64,000 nucleotides of DNA from CAKZYD01 sp039814715 (GTDB lineage Bacteria > Pseudomonadota > Alphaproteobacteria > Sphingomonadales > CAKZYD01), in NCBI GenBank assembly GCA_039814715.1, contig JBCCAR010000002.1:62001-126000 (forward strand), read 5' to 3'. Position 1 is the stretch's first letter; every line of letters starts with the position of its first letter. The translations under genes and the position numbers were made by a program. The notes under the pieces were generated by a model, which worked only from the letters and a program-made list of their open reading frames with translations, was not told where the DNA came from and did not search any database. This document shows positions 60,879-64,000 of this stretch, piece by piece.

Positions 60879-61661
60879 GTGGAAAGTGATGATCCTTCCG
60901 CAACGCCTGCCCGCGTGATCGTGACGGGTGCGAGCGGCGGCATTGGCGGCGCCATCGCGCAGGAGTATCTCGCGTGCGGCGCTGACGTCGTCAATATAGA
61001 CCAGGCAGATAACACCCAGAACGACGCACACACGATCAACACGAATATAGCGGAAGCCCAAAGCGTTGCAGCAACTTTCGCGCAGATTGACGACAGGTGG
61101 GATGGCGCAGCGCCCGACGTCTTTGTGGGCTGCGCAGCGATCAGCCGTCCATCTCACTTGCTGGAAACCGCCATTGAAGATTTCGATGCAATGGTGGCTA
61201 TAAATGTGCGCGGCACCTTCATCACCACACAAGCAGCCGCGCGCCGGATGGCAGCAGTTCGGGCAGGCTCGATTGTCCTGATCAGTTCAGTGGCAGCGTT
61301 TCAGGCGTGGGCTGATGAAGCGGTGTATAGCGCCACAAAAGCGGCGACCAGTTCCCTCGTTCAAGGTTTTGCCAACGATCTGGCGCCCTTTGGCGTTCGC
61401 GTGAATGCCGTCGCCCCCGGCCCTATTGAACATCCAGCCCAAACCATGGCAACGACGCGCAGCAACCCCGATGTCTACCGCCACGAGATTGAGCGCACAC
61501 CCCTTAGCCGCCTCGGCGGGCCCGAAGAGGTGGCAAAAAGTGTGCGGCTGTTAGCGCAAGCCCCATGGGTGACGGGTCAAATTCTGTGTGCTGACGGCGG
61601 TTTTATAGCGAGCGGTCTTAGCTACTTTGGCAAAGCCCGCGATAATCTGTTAGACCCGTAA
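60879..61661 (+). CDS. Short-chain dehydrogenase/reductase
   Basis: The 260-residue enzyme has TGASGGIGGAIA (cofactor), a catalytic Ser in LISSVAAFQ, Tyr-x3-Lys in YSATKAATSS, and VNAVAPGPIEHP. The start is GTG 60879, 3 bp after the EthD stop. It oxidises or reduces an alcohol/ketone. Its place between EthD and GntR suggests a step after hydrolysis or oxidation of an aromatic or cyclic compound. Confidence 0.9.
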   Translation: MESDDPSATPARVIVTGASGGIGGAIAQEYLACGADVVNIDQADNTQNDAHTINTNIAEAQSVAATFAQIDDRWDGAAPDVFVGCAAISRPSHLLETAIEDFDAMVAINVRGTFITTQAAARRMAAVRAGSIVLISSVAAFQAWADEAVYSATKAATSSLVQGFANDLAPFGVRVNAVAPGPIEHPAQTMATTRSNPDVYRHEIERTPLSRLGGPEEVAKSVRLLAQAPWVTGQILCADGGFIASGLSYFGKARDNLLDP

Positions 61662-61685
61662 GTCACACCGCAATGAAATAAAGAG

Positions 61686-62387
61686 ATGCGAATGACGCAG
61701 GTTATCGAACGCAAAGCGAAAGGCGCAAGCGCTCAATTTGTGTTTGATGCTCTAAGGCGTGAGATCCTTGATTTAGACATCGAGCCCGGCGCACCCCTTG
61801 ATGAAATGGAGTTAAGCCGCCGCTTCGGGGTATCGCGCTCTCCTGTGCGCGAAGCCCTAGTGAGGCTGGGGGCATCAGGCCTTGTGGAGACGCTGCCCAA
61901 TCGCTCTGCCATAGCGGCCCGGGTCCGCGTGGAAAGCCTCGCCCCGTTTTTAGCGGCGCAAAAATTAGTGTTTCGCGTCACCGCGCGTGAAGCGGCAAAA
62001 CGGATCAATCCATCCCAGCTGGCTTTGCTTGAAGACATCCAGAGCAAAAACGACGCCGCGCGCGCGCAGGCCGATACGGCGGGCATGATTGAAACAAACC
62101 GGCAGTTTCATACCTTGATTGCACAAGCCACAGGCAATCCATGGTATGTGTCTTGGCTGCAGAGCTTGATGGATGAGGGCCAGCGGATTTTAACGCTCTA
62201 TATGCGTTCACTCGATTATAACGTGCCGCGCGCGGAGTTGCAGTGGCACCATGCGCTCCTTGATGCCCTCAAAACCAAAGACCCAGACGCTGCCGATCTC
62301 GCCGCGAAAGAGGATGCGGACGTGGTCAGAGACCAACTGATCAATATGCTTTCGCAAGAAAGTGGCGAAACTCTAGCGCTAGACTAA
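61686..62387 (+). CDS. GntR/FCD-family regulator
   Basis: The 233-residue product has an N-terminal winged HTH (LSRRFGVSRSPVREALVRLGASGLVE) and a C-terminal FCD ligand domain with the metal His residues in NRQFHTLIAQATGN and ELQWHHALLDALK. It is the last gene of the EthD operon and probably binds TGTATACA at 60510-60517 to repress both divergent operons until a carboxylate is present. It converges with the FAD-dehydrogenase gene, overlapping by 4 bp. Confidence 0.88.
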   Translation: MRMTQVIERKAKGASAQFVFDALRREILDLDIEPGAPLDEMELSRRFGVSRSPVREALVRLGASGLVETLPNRSAIAARVRVESLAPFLAAQKLVFRVTAREAAKRINPSQLALLEDIQSKNDAARAQADTAGMIETNRQFHTLIAQATGNPWYVSWLQSLMDEGQRILTLYMRSLDYNVPRAELQWHHALLDALKTKDPDAADLAAKEDADVVRDQLINMLSQESGETLALD

Positions 62388-64000
62388 GCCATAGACTTAC
62401 GGCTATTGCCCGCCAGTTCCCGGCCTGCAATCCAGCCAAACGTCATCGCTGGGCCTATGGTTATCCCAGCGGCGGGATAAGCCCCGCCAGCCACAGTGGC
62501 CATGTCACTTCCAGCAGCATAGAGGCCCTGTATAACCTCCCCGTCTGGGCGCAGAACGCGCGCTGATCCATCGGTACTGATGCCCACGAAAGTGGCGATA
62601 TCACCGGGCTTGATTTGAACTGCATAGAAAGGGGGGTCGTTAACTGGCCCAAGGCATGGGTTAGGGCCTGCGGCGAGCGCATCGCCGTTAACGCGTTCAT
62701 ACTGCGTGGACCCTTTACCAAAGGCAATGTCTTTGCCGGTTTCAGCTGCCTTTGTCATGTCTTCTGCCGACGCCTCCAAGCCTGCGCCATTCACCTCAAT
62801 TGCAGCAGCAAGATCGGTCAAGGTTTTGGCCATTGTTAAATAGCCGTTTCGGATGAAGGGCCTCAGGCGCCCTGGGGCGGGCGGCGCGGCACCCAATCCA
62901 TACCGCTTAATGGTCCGATGGTCACAAATGAGGTAAAACCGGGCATCAGGGCGGTTCTGCAATTTATCAATCATCGCCGCAGTAAAATCCTGATAGGGGA
63001 TCGCTTCATTGGCAAAGCGGTGCCCCGTATCGTCTACCGCAATAACGCCCGGTTTTGGCCGGTCAATATAATGCGGAAACGGAACGTCCTTGCCCTGACC
63101 GACGTGTAACAGCGACACTGGTGACCAGGCTGACGCCTGGATGGCTGTTTCGTCTCTTGCGCCGCCAACGCTTTCTGCGAGCTGCAGACCGCTGCCTACC
63201 GCGCTGTCATCAGGCGTTAGAGACAAGTGATCATGAGTGCTGTTTGGATGGGCATAATAGTGAGCCCTTTCCTGGGGGTTCCAAGAAAAACCGCCGGAAG
63301 CTAAGACAACGCCTTTGCGAGCAGCAATGGATTGATCCCGATGTGCATGGGATACGGCAACGCCGCAAACGCGGTTGTTTTCTTCACGAAGCGCTGCGAC
63401 CGCTGCATCCGTGATGATGGTCACGCCTGCTTCTAGTGCACCAGACGCTAGCCCTGCGATCAGCGCATTGCCACCTGCAATACGCGTGCCCCTCGTGCGC
63501 CCGCGTGCGCGGTCGCGCACATAGCGCAGGAACAACCGCGTGACACGCCAAAGCGCAGCTGGCGATTTCAGCATGGCATAGTAATCTGGCAAGTCTCGCG
63601 AAGCGACTGTCATGCCGCCAAAAATCATGGTGCTTGCAAGCGGCGCGCGGAGCATTTGAAAGTCTAACGGGAGGTGTTCTGCATCTGCCGGCAACGGCCG
63701 CAGCGCGCGGCCGCCAAGCGTCGCGCCTGGCAGGCTGTCATAATAATCGATGGAGCCCTTCACCAGTTCATATTTTACTGGTGCATTTGCTTCTACAAAC
63801 GCAAGCATATCCTGCGCTTCATACACAAAGCGCTGCGCGCGCTCAGGGTTTACCGCGTCCGTCACGTTTTGCAGGTATTTCAGCGCTTCCGACGGGCTAT
63901 CGTCAACGCCTTCATCGCGGGCTTGCTGGGAACACGGAACCCATATCATGCCTTCAGAGCGCGCCGTTGCACCGCCAATGACGCTAGTTTTTTCAACAAC
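62384..64000 (-). CDS. FAD-dependent dehydrogenase, fumarate reductase/3-ketosteroid dehydrogenase type, 5' end outside window
   Basis: The frame stays open to the window edge, and the last 17 codons at the edge (VVEKTSVIGGATARSEG) fit the FAD-binding motif of this family, so the gene begins outside. The visible 538 residues include ARKGVVLASGGFSWN, GTRIAGGNALIAGL and a C-terminal GGAYPAAGITIGPAMTFGWIAGREL. Such enzymes desaturate ring ketones or reduce alpha,beta-unsaturated acids with a flavin. Its substrate is unknown; family members next to EthD/SDR genes take part in ring breakdown. Confidence 0.85.
   Translation of the reverse strand, partial: VVEKTSVIGGATARSEGMIWVPCSQQARDEGVDDSPSEALKYLQNVTDAVNPERAQRFVYEAQDMLAFVEANAPVKYELVKGSIDYYDSLPGATLGGRALRPLPADAEHLPLDFQMLRAPLASTMIFGGMTVASRDLPDYYAMLKSPAALWRVTRLFLRYVRDRARGRTRGTRIAGGNALIAGLASGALEAGVTIITDAAVAALREENNRVCGVAVSHAHRDQSIAARKGVVLASGGFSWNPQERAHYYAHPNSTHDHLSLTPDDSAVGSGLQLAESVGGARDETAIQASAWSPVSLLHVGQGKDVPFPHYIDRPKPGVIAVDDTGHRFANEAIPYQDFTAAMIDKLQNRPDARFYLICDHRTIKRYGLGAAPPAPGRLRPFIRNGYLTMAKTLTDLAAAIEVNGAGLEASAEDMTKAAETGKDIAFGKGSTQYERVNGDALAAGPNPCLGPVNDPPFYAVQIKPGDIATFVGISTDGSARVLRPDGEVIQGLYAAGSDMATVAGGAYPAAGITIGPAMTFGWIAGRELAGNSRKSMA

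Overview
The window looks like accessory, catabolism-rich chromosome from an alphaproteobacterium, probably an aquatic heterotroph of the Hyphomonadaceae/Parvularculaceae/Sphingomonadales type. The lineage is inferred from three TonB-dependent receptors beside degradative operons, GC-rich coding sequence, dispersed palindromic repeats of the kind common in alphaproteobacteria, and many MarR/TetR/GntR/AraC/XRE-controlled clusters. No rRNA, convincing tRNA, insertion sequence, phage or CRISPR array was seen.

Layout. 1-4852: surface or envelope proteins of unknown function (a partial single-pass membrane protein, a LamG-like secreted protein, a basic secreted protein, an 80-kDa-class lipoprotein). 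4904-9367: the ring-1,2-phenylacetyl-CoA epoxidase operon paaABCDE with a TetR regulator. 9372-18026: a MarR-governed cluster of two paralogous alpha/beta-hydrolase-fold proteins without a catalytic Ser or His, a methyltransferase, an AhpD-like protein, a cupin, a TonB receptor and two NTF2-like proteins. 18236-18730: an orphan HEPN-like protein. 19013-30123: two divergent aromatic/amide catabolic operons (TauD, SDR, TauE, amidohydrolase against Rieske oxygenase, extradiol dioxygenase, formamidase, AraC, outer-membrane protein), then MarR, flavin reductase and a metal-dependent cyclase/hydrolase. 30405-30872: a broken AIPR-like phage-defence gene. 30890-46840: a large cluster around one XRE-cupin regulator: TonB receptor, MFS transporter, esterase and two peptidases in one tight operon, and a DUF3604 hydrolase, aconitase X-type hydroxyproline dehydratase, two ornithine cyclodeaminase-family reductases, a ureohydrolase and an aminotransferase in others. 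47183-48515: two toxin-antitoxin modules. 48662-56678: AraC, TonB receptor, alcohol dehydrogenase, Rieske demethylase-type oxygenase, NTF2-like protein and an aspartate/aromatic aminotransferase. 56724-64000: kinase, the D-glutamate pathway pair dgcA/dgcN with a proline iminopeptidase, a GntR operator and regulator, an EthD protein, an SDR and a partial FAD dehydrogenase.

How the parts work together. The clusters share one plan: a TonB receptor or porin for uptake, a dedicated regulator, and soluble enzymes packed with 1-14 bp overlaps. Points I consider most unusual: (1) two genes, an SDR (start 22048) and an AraC regulator (start 26230), have no ATG/GTG/TTG ahead of their conserved N-termini and both appear to start at ATT overlapping the upstream stop codon, each behind a good Shine-Dalgarno; (2) a repeated 11-17 bp motif recurs at three promoters of the XRE-cupin cluster and defines a likely regulon for import and dismantling of an unknown peptide-like substrate; (3) a pair of alpha/beta-hydrolase-fold proteins carries GHHTG in place of GxSxG and also lacks the catalytic His; (4) a MarR palindrome ties three operons together.
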